From positions 1 to 64,000 of the forward strand of contig JAIXQE010000147.1 of NCBI GenBank assembly GCA_027485815.1: a stretch of 64,000 bases of DNA, read 5' to 3'. Position 1 is the stretch's first letter. Each line of letters opens with the position of its first letter. The notes under the pieces are model-generated. The model did not search any database, had not been told where the DNA came from, and worked only from the letters and a program-made list of their open reading frames with translations. Of this stretch, positions 9,836 through 18,718 are shown piece by piece. Both the position numbers and the translations under genes were made by a program. This DNA is from Opitutaceae bacterium (GTDB lineage Bacteria; Verrucomicrobiota; Verrucomicrobiia; Opitutales; Opitutaceae).

Positions 9836-10921
9836 TCAGGTGAAGAAAAGGCGGCCCTGCGAACGGCGGTCCGCGGGGTTGTCCGCCTCCCAGTAGACGT
9901 CGGTCTGAATGTCCGCCGGGGTGGGGAAGGGGCTGGCCTCCGAGAAGTCGGCGGCGAGGTCGGCCTCGGCGCGCGCCTCGGCGTCGATCTGCTCCGCGAG
10001 GGCGGCGGTGAGCACGCCCTCGGCGAGCAGCTTGTCCTGGAACAGCTGGATCGGGTCGCGGGTGCGGCGGTACTCCTCGATCTCCTGCTTGCTGCGGTAG
10101 GTGTTGTCGGGATCGGCGACCGAGTGCCCGCGGTAGCGGTAGGTGTGGATTTCCACGGTGCTGGGGCGGCCGTTCTCGCGCGCGAGGGTGAGGAACTTGT
10201 CCATCATCGCGCGGACCTCGTACACGTCGTGGCCGCTGCACTGGCCCCACTGCATGTCATAACCGGCGGCGCGCTGGGCGAGTTCGCCGGCCGAGGAACG
10301 GGCCTGGCTGGTGCCCATGGAGTAGCCGTTGTTCTCGATCACGAAGACCACGGGCAGGTTCCAGAGGGAGGCGAGGTTGTAGGCCTCGTGCACGGCGCCC
10401 TGGTTCACGGCGCCATCGCCCATGAAGGCCATCGCGGCGCCCTTGAGGCCCTTGTACTTGAGGGCGTAGGCGAGGCCGGCGCCGAGGGGGATCTGGCCGC
10501 CGACGATGCCGTGGCCGCCCCAGAAATTACGCGAGGGGTCGAAGTAGTGCATCGAGCCGCCCTTGCCCTTGGAGCAGCCGGTGGCCTTGCCGTAGAGCTC
10601 CGCCATCAGCGGCTTGGTGTCCATCCCGACGGCGATCGCGTGCCCGTGGTCGCGGTAGGCGGTGATGACGTGGTCGTTCGGCCCCATCAGCGAGCAGCAG
10701 CCGACGGCCACCGCTTCCTGTCCGATGTAGAGGTGCAGGAACCCCCCGATCTTCTTGGCCTGGTACGCGCGGAGGCTGCGTTCCTCGAACCGGCGGATCC
10801 GCACCATCTTGCGGAAGAGTTCGATCCGCTCCTCCGGGGAGAGGCGGGCGTTCACCGGCGCCTGCGCGTGATCGGTGGCAGTGGGGGGCGTTGCTTCCTT
10901 GGCGGTCGGTTTCTTGCTCAC
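9836..10921 (-). CDS. pdhA: Pyruvate dehydrogenase E1 component, alpha subunit
   Basis: A 361-residue alpha subunit of pyruvate dehydrogenase E1, decarboxylating pyruvate on ThDP. I place the start at the GTG at 10921 (SKKPTAKEATPP), just downstream of the Nudix stop; a start further upstream would overlap that gene and yields unrelated sequence. The ThDP motif is GDGAVNQGAVHEAYNLASLW, with the conserved IENNGYSMGTS and the phosphorylation-loop-like YRYRGHSVADPDNTYR. GGHGIVGGQIPLGAGLAYA and HYFDPSRNFWGGHG are also typical. The first 25 residues are low-complexity and poorly constrained, so a later start is possible. Confidence 0.94.
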   Translation of the reverse strand: MSKKPTAKEATPPTATDHAQAPVNARLSPEERIELFRKMVRIRRFEERSLRAYQAKKIGGFLHLYIGQEAVAVGCCSLMGPNDHVITAYRDHGHAIAVGMDTKPLMAELYGKATGCSKGKGGSMHYFDPSRNFWGGHGIVGGQIPLGAGLAYALKYKGLKGAAMAFMGDGAVNQGAVHEAYNLASLWNLPVVFVIENNGYSMGTSQARSSAGELAQRAAGYDMQWGQCSGHDVYEVRAMMDKFLTLARENGRPSTVEIHTYRYRGHSVADPDNTYRSKQEIEEYRRTRDPIQLFQDKLLAEGVLTAALAEQIDAEARAEADLAADFSEASPFPTPADIQTDVYWEADNPADRRSQGRLFFT

Positions 10922-10967
10922 GGAGGACAAAGGGAAAGGCTCAAGCTGCGGGTGCCGCTCCGGCGAA

Positions 10968-11498
10968 TCAAGCGTGGAGATTGCCGCCGGGGGCAGGCAG
11001 GACCTCCTCGAGCTCGATCCGCAAAGGCTGGCCCGGGGCGCAATCCGCCCGGAGGGCGACGAAGCCGTCGCGGTGCCGGTCATAGATCGGCCAGAGCGCC
11101 TGCCGGTCGGTGTCGGGGATCGGGAGGGCGTCGATCGCGGCGCGGGAGAAGAAGGCGAAGCGGCCCTCGTCGATCGGCGGCGGGAGGGCGCGCAGCGGCA
11201 CCCGGCAGCGGAAGAGGAACATCAGCCAGTGGGCGTGGCCCTCGTAGGCCTTTTCCGCGATCATCGCGAACAGGTGGAAATCCCCCGTCGCGACCCGGTG
11301 GCCGGTTTCCTCGAAGGTTTCGCGGACCGCGCATTCAAAGGGGGATTCCCCGCGGGCGGTCTCGAGCTTGCCGCCGATCGGACTCCACACGCCGAGGTTC
11401 GGCGCCTTGGCCCGCAGCATCAGCAGCAGTTCCCCGGCCTCATTCTCGAGGAAGACCAGGACGGCGAGTTTGTGGGCCAGCGGGGCGGGAGAGGTCAT
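10968..11498 (-). CDS. Nudix hydrolase
   Basis: A 176-residue Nudix-fold pyrophosphatase. The Nudix box reads GGKLETARGESPFECAVRE then TFEETGH (about residues 40-65), with two extra residues in the first loop compared with the strict G-x5-E pattern. The catalytic REx2EE core is intact. The ATG at 11498 starts MTSPAPLAHKLAVLVFLENE, the usual first strand. Substrate (nucleotide sugar, dNTP or other) cannot be assigned. It heads the minus-strand block and stops 46 nt before pdhA. Its start codon shares bases with the start of the divergent plus-strand gene. Confidence 0.88.
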   Translation of the reverse strand: MTSPAPLAHKLAVLVFLENEAGELLLMLRAKAPNLGVWSPIGGKLETARGESPFECAVRETFEETGHRVATGDFHLFAMIAEKAYEGHAHWLMFLFRCRVPLRALPPPIDEGRFAFFSRAAIDALPIPDTDRQALWPIYDRHRDGFVALRADCAPGQPLRIELEEVLPAPGGNLHA

Positions 11499-12156
11499 GA
11501 GCCGGGGAAAGTTTGAGCGTGACCCCGGGAAGGGAGCGCTCAACTTTTTTCCGGTGCTCCGCCTCGCCTGCGTTCTCGCCCTGACCGTCGCGCTCCCGTG
11601 GGCGGCGGCCGCTCCGGGCCCTGCGCCGGTGGTCGAGGTGGCTAATCTGCGCACGAACCAGGTGCGTCCGGGCAGCGGCGGCCCCGCCTGGCTCGAGACC
11701 ACGCTCGCGCTCAATGTGCGGCCGGCCGGCGGTGGTCCCTCGCCGGTGGTTTCGGCGGTCCGGGTCGCCCTCCTGATGGCCTTCGAGCTCCCGGGGCCGG
11801 CCGGCGGCGCCCGCCGCACCCAGGTCTACGCGGCCGCGGTGGAGTGCGTGGCCCTCGAACCGGGGCGGGCGGAGGTCCGTTTCTACCTGCCCCCGGAAAT
11901 CCTGAAGCGGGACCAGATTCGGGGAGACCCCAAGTTTTGGGGGGTGGAACTCACCGCGGCGGGGGAGGCGTTGCCCGCCGCGCGCACGGCCTATTCCGCC
12001 AACCTCGGCCCGCCCGCCGCGCGCGCGGAGTTTCAGCGCCGCTGGGCCGCGGCGGCCGCCGCCAACGACGGGATCCTCCAACCGCAGCACCTCACTCCGT
12101 TCGCCCTGGAGTACCCGCGGTCCACGCCCTCCGTGGTCCGTCGCGAGGCGCGCTGA
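11497..12156 (+). CDS. Exported protein at the position of an Amuc_1102-like pilus-locus gene
   Basis: A 219-residue protein from the ATG at 11497, or 200 residues from an in-frame GTG at 11554 that would give a cleaner signal peptide (LRLACVLALTVALPWAAAAP). The mature part is beta-rich (VEVANLRTNQVRPGSGG, WLETTLALNVRP, VRVALLMAFELP, EVRFYLPPEILKRDQ), consistent with an Ig-like or beta-sandwich periplasmic fold. I do not recognise a named domain. It is assigned by position: it directly precedes a PilM-like gene, as Amuc_1102 precedes Amuc_1101 in Akkermansia. Possible function is as a periplasmic or pilus-associated component of the machine encoded downstream. Confidence 0.65.
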   Translation: MSRGKFERDPGKGALNFFPVLRLACVLALTVALPWAAAAPGPAPVVEVANLRTNQVRPGSGGPAWLETTLALNVRPAGGGPSPVVSAVRVALLMAFELPGPAGGARRTQVYAAAVECVALEPGRAEVRFYLPPEILKRDQIRGDPKFWGVELTAAGEALPAARTAYSANLGPPAARAEFQRRWAAAAAANDGILQPQHLTPFALEYPRSTPSVVRREAR

Positions 12157-12230
12157 AGGTTCGCCGTAACCATAATACGCTTGCCGCGTCTCGCCCCATT
12201 TGAAATCGCCTTACTCCTTCTTGCCCAATT

Positions 12231-13973
12231 ATGCGCCCCCCCCGCATTCTCGCCGTTGACGTCGGCGCCGGCCATGTCGCCTGCGGGGTGTTTTCCGTCG
12301 GCGCGTCGGGCCGGCTGGTGCTGCAGCAGTTCGCGCTCGAACCGCACAGCCCCGACCCCGCCCACGACAGCCGCTGGTCGTTGGAAGTGGCGCAGTCGCT
12401 CGGCGCAATCGTGGCCCGTCGCCGCCTCGGGGGCCTCGCTGCCCTGGCGGTCCCTGGCCACCTCGCGCTGACCAAGTTCATCAAGACCCCCTCCGTCGCC
12501 AAGGAGAAGCGGGCCCGGATCGTGGCCTTCGAGGCCGCGGAGAACATACCCCACGCCCTCGAGGAGGTCGTGTGGGACCACGCCGTGATCGCGGATGACG
12601 GGTTTGACCTCGAGGTGCTCCTCACCGCGGTGAAGTTCGAGGCGATGCAGGCCCTCTGCTCGGCCGCCGATGCCGCCGGCTTTCCGGTCGAGCGGGCCAC
12701 CCCGGCCGGGGTCGCTCTCTACCACGCCTTCCGCCACACGCATCCGCAGCAGGCGGAGCCGGTCATCGTCGCCAACATCGGCGCGCGCACGACCACGCTG
12801 CTCTTCGCGGAAGGCGAGCGGTACTCCCTCCGCAGCCTGGGGCTGGCGGGCAACGCGGTGACGCAGGCGATCGCCGACGAGCTGCGGATCGACTTCGCCT
12901 CCGCGGAGACGCTCAAGCTGCAGGTGCTCACCGGCCAGGCCGACCTGCCGGCCGCCTCGCCCTCGCGGGCCGCGGTCCACCGCGCCACGGCCGCCTTCTG
13001 CGCGCGGCTGCAGCTTGAGATCACCCGCTCGGCGGTGAACCACCGCCGGCATACGGGCGCCAGCCCCGCGGTCGCGGTCTACCTGACCGGCGGCGGTTCG
13101 CTCCTGGCGGACCTGCCCGCGGTGCTCGCGGAGAAGCTTCGGTTACCCGTCGAGCGCCTCGAGGTGCTGCGCCAGGTCGACGTGGCCGCGGATGCCCGCG
13201 CGGGCGGGGCCGAGGCGGCGTCCGCCGTGCTCGCCGATCTGGTCGGGCTCGCCACGCGGCTGGTCAATCCCCGCGAGGAGGAGCCCAGCCTGCTGCCCCC
13301 GGCGCTCACCCGGGCGCTCGCCTTCCGGAAGCGCCAGCCGATGCTGCTCGCCGCGGCCGCCGCCGCGACCCTCGCGTTCGCACCGCCCGCCTATTACTTC
13401 CACCACGTCACCCGCGGCCTGCAGGAGCAGGTCTCCCGCTACGACGGCCAGCTGATGCCGCTGCGTTCGGTGCAAAATCGGAACGAGGGCAACCTCCGGC
13501 AGATCACCGAGGCCGGGCGGCAAATCGCCGCCCTCAAGGGAGCCTACGAGACGAAGGCCAACTGGGTGAACTTCCTCGCCGGGCTCCAGGAGCGACTCGT
13601 TCAGGTCGAGGACGTTTGGCTCGACCGCCTGCAGGTGCAGCGTCCACCCGTCGAGGAGACGGTCGCGGCCGACGTGCCCCCGCCCCCCGAGGAGCCGACG
13701 CCGGACGGCCAGGCCCCCGCTCCCGCGGCCGAGCCTCCGCCCGCACCCAAGGGTCCGCCCGTGCGCCTCGCCCTGAGCGGCCGGCTGCTCGACGTGAAGA
13801 ACCCGCAGTCGAAGGTCAGCCCGGAGTCGATCGAGCGCGTGAAGCGGCTGCTGGCGGGCTTCGCCGGTTCGCCGTTCGTGACCGCGGTGGAGAACGAGCG
13901 CTTCGACACCAGCCAGAACGGCATCCTGCGCTTTGATTTCACGCTGGTGATCAACCCGCGGCAGACCCTCTGA
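12231..13973 (+). CDS. PilM-like actin-fold ATPase fused to a PilN-like membrane segment (Amuc_1101-like)
   Basis: A 580-residue inner-membrane platform component of a type IV pilus-like or secretion-like machine. Residues 1-350 look like PilM/FtsA: phosphate loop ILAVDVGAGHVACGVFS at the N-terminus, second phosphate motif VIVANIGARTTTLLFAEG (about 183-200), and adenosine motif YLTGGGSLLADLPAVL (about 284). A transmembrane helix follows (MLLAAAAAATLAFAPPAYYF, about 371-390), then a coiled coil and a periplasmic PilN-like part ending in FDFTLVINPRQTL with a Pro-rich insert (about 480-510). Typical PilM proteins stop at about 350 residues, so this is a PilM-PilN fusion. It is the second gene of a five-gene plus-strand locus. 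Confidence 0.85.
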   Translation: MRPPRILAVDVGAGHVACGVFSVGASGRLVLQQFALEPHSPDPAHDSRWSLEVAQSLGAIVARRRLGGLAALAVPGHLALTKFIKTPSVAKEKRARIVAFEAAENIPHALEEVVWDHAVIADDGFDLEVLLTAVKFEAMQALCSAADAAGFPVERATPAGVALYHAFRHTHPQQAEPVIVANIGARTTTLLFAEGERYSLRSLGLAGNAVTQAIADELRIDFASAETLKLQVLTGQADLPAASPSRAAVHRATAAFCARLQLEITRSAVNHRRHTGASPAVAVYLTGGGSLLADLPAVLAEKLRLPVERLEVLRQVDVAADARAGGAEAASAVLADLVGLATRLVNPREEEPSLLPPALTRALAFRKRQPMLLAAAAAATLAFAPPAYYFHHVTRGLQEQVSRYDGQLMPLRSVQNRNEGNLRQITEAGRQIAALKGAYETKANWVNFLAGLQERLVQVEDVWLDRLQVQRPPVEETVAADVPPPPEEPTPDGQAPAPAAEPPPAPKGPPVRLALSGRLLDVKNPQSKVSPESIERVKRLLAGFAGSPFVTAVENERFDTSQNGILRFDFTLVINPRQTL

Positions 13974-13984
13974 GCGCTCTCCCG

Positions 13985-15013
13985 ATGAACTGGTACCGTC
14001 ACTATCCGGGATTCGCGATCGGCCTCACCCTCTGCGGGCTGGTCGCTGCGGGGGAGATTGCGCTGGGCGTGGAGCGCTGGATGGCCTCCCGGGCGGAAAC
14101 CGTCCGGCTGCAGCAGCGCCGCGCCGAGCTCGAGGGGATGGGCCAGCTGAATCCCGCGCCCACCCGCGAGGTGGCGGCCGCGATCGAGGCCGACCTCGCC
14201 CGCGCCCAGGCCTCCCTGGCGGCGATGAAGGCGGAGCTTTCCGGCCAGCCGGCCGCCGGCGAGAAGTTGCGCGCGGCCAAGGTGCCCGCCGCCCGCACGG
14301 ACGCATTTTTCGACCTCGCGACCTACGTCGAGCGGGTGAAGGAGGCCGCCGCGAAGGCCGGCGTGCAGCTCCGTCCCGAGGCCGCCCGGGCCGGTTTCGC
14401 CCAGTACGCGAACGAGGGCCCCGAGACCGACCGCATCGAGCCCGTCTTCCGCCAGCGCCAGTTGGCGGAGCACTTGGTGACGCTGCTCCTCGAAGCCCGC
14501 CCCGAAGCGATCCTCGCGGTCCGGCGGGAGCGTCCCCGCACCAAGGCCGAGCGCGAGGCTGAGGCGCAGGCGATCGCCAATGGCCAGCCGCCGCCGGCGC
14601 CGGAGGGGGGCGACGGCCCGGACTTCTTCGCGCTGGATCCGCGGGGCAGCGCGCGGGTGCCGGGATTCGTGGAGACCACTGCCTTCCGCCTCACGTTTCA
14701 GGGCGAGACCGCGGCGCTGCGCCTCTTCCTCAACCGGCTGGCGGCCTTCGAACTGCCGTTCCTCGTGCGCGAGATCGAGGTGGAACCCGTGAGTGCGGAG
14801 GATGCGGCGGCGGACGCCCCCGGGGCGGCCCCGGCTCCGGTGGTGGCTTTGCCGAACGCCGCGCCGGCGATCCGCGAGGCCGCGCCAGCCAAGGCGCCCG
14901 CGCAGACCCCGCTCGTTCCGCGCTCCACCTCCCGCTTTACCGTCACGGTCGAGCACCTCGAGCTCCTCACGCCGCCGCCCGCCGAGGGCGCCGTCGAGGC
15001 GACCAACCCCTGA
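13985..15013 (+). CDS. Amuc_1100-like pilus-associated membrane protein
   Basis: A 342-residue bitopic protein with a transmembrane helix near the N-terminus (FAIGLTLCGLVAAGEIALGV, residues 10-29), a coiled-coil stretch (about 30-90, rich in Glu/Arg/Leu), and a C-terminal alpha/beta domain (about 225-270, TAFRLTFQGETAALRLFLNR) resembling PilO-type ferredoxin-like folds. An Ala/Pro-rich spacer precedes a last strand (FTVTVEHLELLTP). Order and topology match Amuc_1100 of Akkermansia (an outer-surface-associated protein encoded between PilM-like and secretin genes). The start is 11 nt after the PilM-like stop. Family membership is inferred from context and topology rather than a motif. Confidence 0.75.
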   Translation: MNWYRHYPGFAIGLTLCGLVAAGEIALGVERWMASRAETVRLQQRRAELEGMGQLNPAPTREVAAAIEADLARAQASLAAMKAELSGQPAAGEKLRAAKVPAARTDAFFDLATYVERVKEAAAKAGVQLRPEAARAGFAQYANEGPETDRIEPVFRQRQLAEHLVTLLLEARPEAILAVRRERPRTKAEREAEAQAIANGQPPPAPEGGDGPDFFALDPRGSARVPGFVETTAFRLTFQGETAALRLFLNRLAAFELPFLVREIEVEPVSAEDAAADAPGAAPAPVVALPNAAPAIREAAPAKAPAQTPLVPRSTSRFTVTVEHLELLTPPPAEGAVEATNP

Positions 15014-15030
15014 CCCGGAATCCCCTCCGC

Positions 15031-15903
15031 ATGGCCGCCCTCCCCAGCGAAAAGACTTACCTCGGCCTCGCCCTGCTCGTTGTCGCCGGCTCCGCGGCCG
15101 GTTTCGGTTCCCTGGTTCTCCGGCAGGAGCACGCGGACGCGGTACCCTTGCCGGCCGTGCAGTTGAGCGAGGAGCCCTACGCGCCGAAGGCCGTCGCCGC
15201 GGCGCCCGTGAAGGTCGAGGCTTGGCCGGCCCCGGCCCCGCAGTCCCGGGGACGCGAGTGGGTCTATGACGCGTTTTCGCCCCCGGAGATCTACTACAAC
15301 GGCCGCTCGCGCCAGTTCTCGGTCAAGCCGCCCGCCAGCTTGGTGGAAGGCGATGCCGCCGAGCCCTTCGGCTTGGAACTGGTCGCCGTGCGCCCGGAGC
15401 CCTTCCGGTTGCAGCTGATCGGCTACGTCGGCGCCGCGGGCAATTGGCGGGGCACGTTCCAGAACACACGCACCGGCGAGGTCTTTCTGGCCGCGGCCGG
15501 GCGCCGGCTGCCGACCCTAGGGCTCACCATCCGGAGTCTGGACGTCGGGACCCAGCCGGTCACGGTGGCCGAGAGCATGACCACCCGCCAGCGGGTCGCC
15601 ACCGCCGTGGTGCGCGATGAGCAGGCCGGGCGCGACGTCACGCTCACGCACCGCGAGCGCGTCTACACGGGCACCCTCTTCGCCTTCGTGGCGGCGCCCG
15701 GGCAGTCCGCGACCCGCGAGGTCCGCGTGGGCGACTCCTTCAAGCAGGGGGAGGCGAGTTACCGGATCGAGAAGATCGAGTCGACCCCGCCCTCAGTCGA
15801 GGTGGTGAAGGAGGCGGCCACGCTGCCCCAGCCTGACCGCCGGATTCTGCTGCCGCGTGAAGCCGAGACCCCCGAGGAGGGGACGCCCGCGCCGACCTCC
15901 TGA
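15031..15903 (+). CDS. Amuc_1099-like pilus-system protein
   Basis: A 290-residue protein with an N-terminal membrane anchor (YLGLALLVVAGSAAGFGSLV, about 8-27) and a periplasmic beta-rich body: WVYDAFSPPEIYYNGRSRQF, PFGLELVAVRPEPFRLQLIG, then GNWRGTFQNTRTGEVFLAAA, then a PilP/GspC-like strand series (RVGDSFKQGEASYRIEKIES). It sits where Amuc_1099 lies, between the Amuc_1100-like gene and the secretin gene. A PilP-like role, linking inner-membrane partners to the secretin, is a reasonable inference. The start is 17 nt after the preceding stop. Confidence 0.7.
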   Translation: MAALPSEKTYLGLALLVVAGSAAGFGSLVLRQEHADAVPLPAVQLSEEPYAPKAVAAAPVKVEAWPAPAPQSRGREWVYDAFSPPEIYYNGRSRQFSVKPPASLVEGDAAEPFGLELVAVRPEPFRLQLIGYVGAAGNWRGTFQNTRTGEVFLAAAGRRLPTLGLTIRSLDVGTQPVTVAESMTTRQRVATAVVRDEQAGRDVTLTHRERVYTGTLFAFVAAPGQSATREVRVGDSFKQGEASYRIEKIESTPPSVEVVKEAATLPQPDRRILLPREAETPEEGTPAPTS

Positions 15904-15931
15904 AATGCCCCGCCGCCCCTTTCCTTTCGCA

Positions 15932-18700
15932 ATGAATACCCGCCCCGTCCCCGTGTCCCTGTTCGTCGCGCTGGCCGCCGCCCTCTGCTGCTCGGCCCCC
16001 GTCGCGCGCGATGTCCGGGCGCAAACCCCCACGGACACGAAGATCCGCCTGATGGCCGAGGCGCTCCGCGCGCGTGACGCGGGGGACCTGACCGCCGCCC
16101 AGGAGGCCCTGACGCGGCTCGCGGCGCTCAGCCCCGACGACCGCGCGGTGCAACGACTCCGGGCGGAGGTCGAGGCGCAGGCTCGCGCCCGTCCGTCCGC
16201 CGCCGCGGCCCCGGCGCCCGCCCGGCCGGCCCCGGCGATGGTGGAGGTGCGGATCCCGGACCCCGCCCAGCCGGCGGCGCCGGCCGCTCCGAGTGCCGAG
16301 CAGGAAGCGGAGGCCCTGGCCCGCGCGGAGACCGCCCGGCTGGAACAACTCGTCGCCACCGCCCAGACCCAGCTTTCCACCGCCCGGACGCAGGCCCGCG
16401 GCGGCCGCTACGAGGAGGCGATCACCACCGTGGATGCCGCGCTCGCGGCGCTGCCCGCCAATCCGGTCACGCAGAAGGTGGCCGGCGACCTCCGCGCCGA
16501 AAAGGCTTCCGCCCTGCTCGACCGCGCCCAGGCCCTGGTCCGCGGCGGTGACATCGCGGGCGCCCGGGCCGCGATGATTGCCCACGACCAGCTTGCGAGC
16601 CCGAACGCCCGGGCCGCCGGGATCGAACGGCAGATCGCGCGCGCCGAGACCCGGCCGCTGGCCGCCGGCGTCGATCCCGCCTTCGTTTCCGACCGCGCCG
16701 CCACCGCGCAGCTCATCGCCAAGGGCCGGGCCCAGTACGTCGCCGGCGACCTCGACGGCGCGCAGGAGACCTTCCGCGGCATCGAGGCGCAGGAGCCGGA
16801 CAACACCGTGGCGAAGGGCTTCCTCCTCCGGATCGCCGAGGAGAAGACCGAGATGGGCGCGCTCAACCGCGAGAAGACCCGCGCCCAGCTGCTCGAGGAA
16901 GTCTCGAAGAGCTGGCAGCGTCCCGGCATCTATCAGGAACGTCCCCGCGAGGCGGATCGCGCCGCCGCCGTCGGCCCGCTCGCCCAGAAGCTGTCCCAGA
17001 TCACCCTCCCGGCGGTCAGCTGGACCCGCGCCCCGATCGGTGACGTGGTTGCCGCCCTGAGCGCGATCTCCGAGGAGTTCGACAACACGGGCACCCCGGG
17101 CGCCAAGGGCGTCAACGTGGTCCTGATCGACACCAGCAACAAGAATCCCCTCGTCACGCTCACCCTCCGCAACGCCACGCTGAAGCGCGTGCTCGACTTC
17201 GTCACCGAGGCCGTCGGCTACCAGTACGAGGTTCAGGCCGACGCGGTGGTGGTCCGCCCGGGCGGCGAGACCACGACGCTGGAAACCCAGTTCTTCCCGG
17301 TCACCCGGGCCACCGTGCTCCGGATGACCGGCATCGCCGGCGCGGTTTCCGCCAGCGCCTCCCGCGAGGGTGGGGCGGCAGGTGAGGGCGAGGCCGCCGC
17401 GCCGGGCGGAGAGGCCGCCGCGATGAAGGCCTTCCTGCAGCAGGCGGGCGTGAGCTTCACCGTCGAGGGCAGTTCGCTGGCCTATGACGGCTCGGCGATC
17501 CTCGTCACGCAGACCGCGCGCAACAATGAGCGGATCCGCAACATCCTCGCCCGCTACAACGACGTCCGTCAGGTCGAGATCGAGGCCAAGTTCATGGAGG
17601 TGCAGGAAGGTGCGCTCGAGGAGCTCGGCGTCACCTGGAATCTGAACCGCCGCGGCATCGCCCGGGTCAACCCGAACACCGGTGCCCCGGTGCTCGACGT
17701 GAACGGCCGCCAGATTTTCGACCCGCAGGAGACCTACACCAGCGCCGGGGTCACCCGCCCCCTGGTCAGCGCCTTCCCCAGCACCTCGAACGCCAACGCC
17801 CTCGTGATCAAGGATCCGGCCATCTCGCTGTCGGAGACGGATCCGAACCAGACCCAAGGCCAACTGCGGGTTCCGGTGTCGCCGACGGGCGTCCCGGGCA
17901 GCGTGCAGCTGGCGGCCACGGCCAACGCGCTGGCGAACATCGTCGGCTTCGTGGGCGAGTTCGACGTCAGCGCCGCGGTCCGCGCCCTCTCGCAAAAGCA
18001 GGGCACCGACCTGCTCAGCTCGCCGAAGCTGACGGTCCTCTCGGGCAACCCGGCCAACATCACGGTCGCGCAGGAACTGCGCTATCCGCAGAGCTACGGT
18101 GAAATCCAGAGCCAGGTCGGCACCGGCGCGGTCGCCGGCGGCGCGGCCGGCGTGACGATCACCGCCGGCACGCCGCAGGAGTTCACCGCCCGCAACGTGG
18201 GCGTGGAGCTCAAGGTCACCCCGACCGTCGAGGAGGACGATTACAGCATCAGCCTGGACCTGAACCCGCGCGTCACCGAGTTCGAGGGCTTCGTCGAGTA
18301 CGGCGGGCCCAGCGTGGCGATCTCCGGCACGACCACGGTCACAGTGCCCCCGGGCTTCTACCAGCCGATCTTCTCGGTGCGCGACATCTCGACCAAGGTG
18401 ACCATCTGGGACGGCGCCACGCTCGTGATGGGCGGACTGACCCGTGAGGAAGTGAAGAAGGTCAACGACAAGATTCCCTTCTTCGGCGACCTCCCTCTCG
18501 TCGGCCGGCTCTTCCGCTCGAAGGGCGAGAGCGCGCAGAAGCGCAACCTGCTGATCTTCGTGACTGCCAACCTGGTCAGCCCGGGTGGCTCGCCCAAGAA
18601 GCAGAATCTCAAAAGCACCCCGGCGAACTCGCTCTTCCAGAACCCGACGATCGTGACCCCGGCCAGCGCCGAGCCGCGCACCCGCAGCGGCGCGAAGTAA
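15932..18700 (+). CDS. Secretin, type IV pilus/type II secretion outer-membrane channel (Amuc_1098-like)
   Basis: A 922-residue outer-membrane secretin. The ATG at 15932 gives a signal peptide (MNTRPVPVSLFVALAAALCC, cleavage near DVRAQ); an ATG at 15905 would add nine residues. The mature N-terminus is TPR-like (DAGDLTAAQEALTRLAALSP; GGRYEEAITTVDAALAALP; GDLDGAQETFRGIEAQEPD). N-domains follow (about 350-560) and then the secretin beta-barrel domain (about 680-900), ending in the family hallmark KIPFFGDLPLVGRLFRSKG and RNLLIFVTANLVSP. The TPR extension is unusual for classical PilQ but fits the Verrucomicrobiota family. The next gene starts 18 nt later, so the giant Ig protein is probably in the same transcript. 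Confidence 0.93.
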   Translation: MNTRPVPVSLFVALAAALCCSAPVARDVRAQTPTDTKIRLMAEALRARDAGDLTAAQEALTRLAALSPDDRAVQRLRAEVEAQARARPSAAAAPAPARPAPAMVEVRIPDPAQPAAPAAPSAEQEAEALARAETARLEQLVATAQTQLSTARTQARGGRYEEAITTVDAALAALPANPVTQKVAGDLRAEKASALLDRAQALVRGGDIAGARAAMIAHDQLASPNARAAGIERQIARAETRPLAAGVDPAFVSDRAATAQLIAKGRAQYVAGDLDGAQETFRGIEAQEPDNTVAKGFLLRIAEEKTEMGALNREKTRAQLLEEVSKSWQRPGIYQERPREADRAAAVGPLAQKLSQITLPAVSWTRAPIGDVVAALSAISEEFDNTGTPGAKGVNVVLIDTSNKNPLVTLTLRNATLKRVLDFVTEAVGYQYEVQADAVVVRPGGETTTLETQFFPVTRATVLRMTGIAGAVSASASREGGAAGEGEAAAPGGEAAAMKAFLQQAGVSFTVEGSSLAYDGSAILVTQTARNNERIRNILARYNDVRQVEIEAKFMEVQEGALEELGVTWNLNRRGIARVNPNTGAPVLDVNGRQIFDPQETYTSAGVTRPLVSAFPSTSNANALVIKDPAISLSETDPNQTQGQLRVPVSPTGVPGSVQLAATANALANIVGFVGEFDVSAAVRALSQKQGTDLLSSPKLTVLSGNPANITVAQELRYPQSYGEIQSQVGTGAVAGGAAGVTITAGTPQEFTARNVGVELKVTPTVEEDDYSISLDLNPRVTEFEGFVEYGGPSVAISGTTTVTVPPGFYQPIFSVRDISTKVTIWDGATLVMGGLTREEVKKVNDKIPFFGDLPLVGRLFRSKGESAQKRNLLIFVTANLVSPGGSPKKQNLKSTPANSLFQNPTIVTPASAEPRTRSGAK

Positions 18701-18718
18701 ACCGCCCCGCCGCCCGCC

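Noticed and set aside
9810-10250. In-frame upstream extension of the E1-beta gene
   Set aside because: It overlaps E1-alpha and reads as Arg/Pro-rich sequence; the canonical start is the GTG at 9809.
11497-18700. Complete type IV pilus system
   Set aside because: No assembly ATPase, PilC, prepilin or prepilin peptidase is encoded in the window, so only a partial machine can be claimed here.
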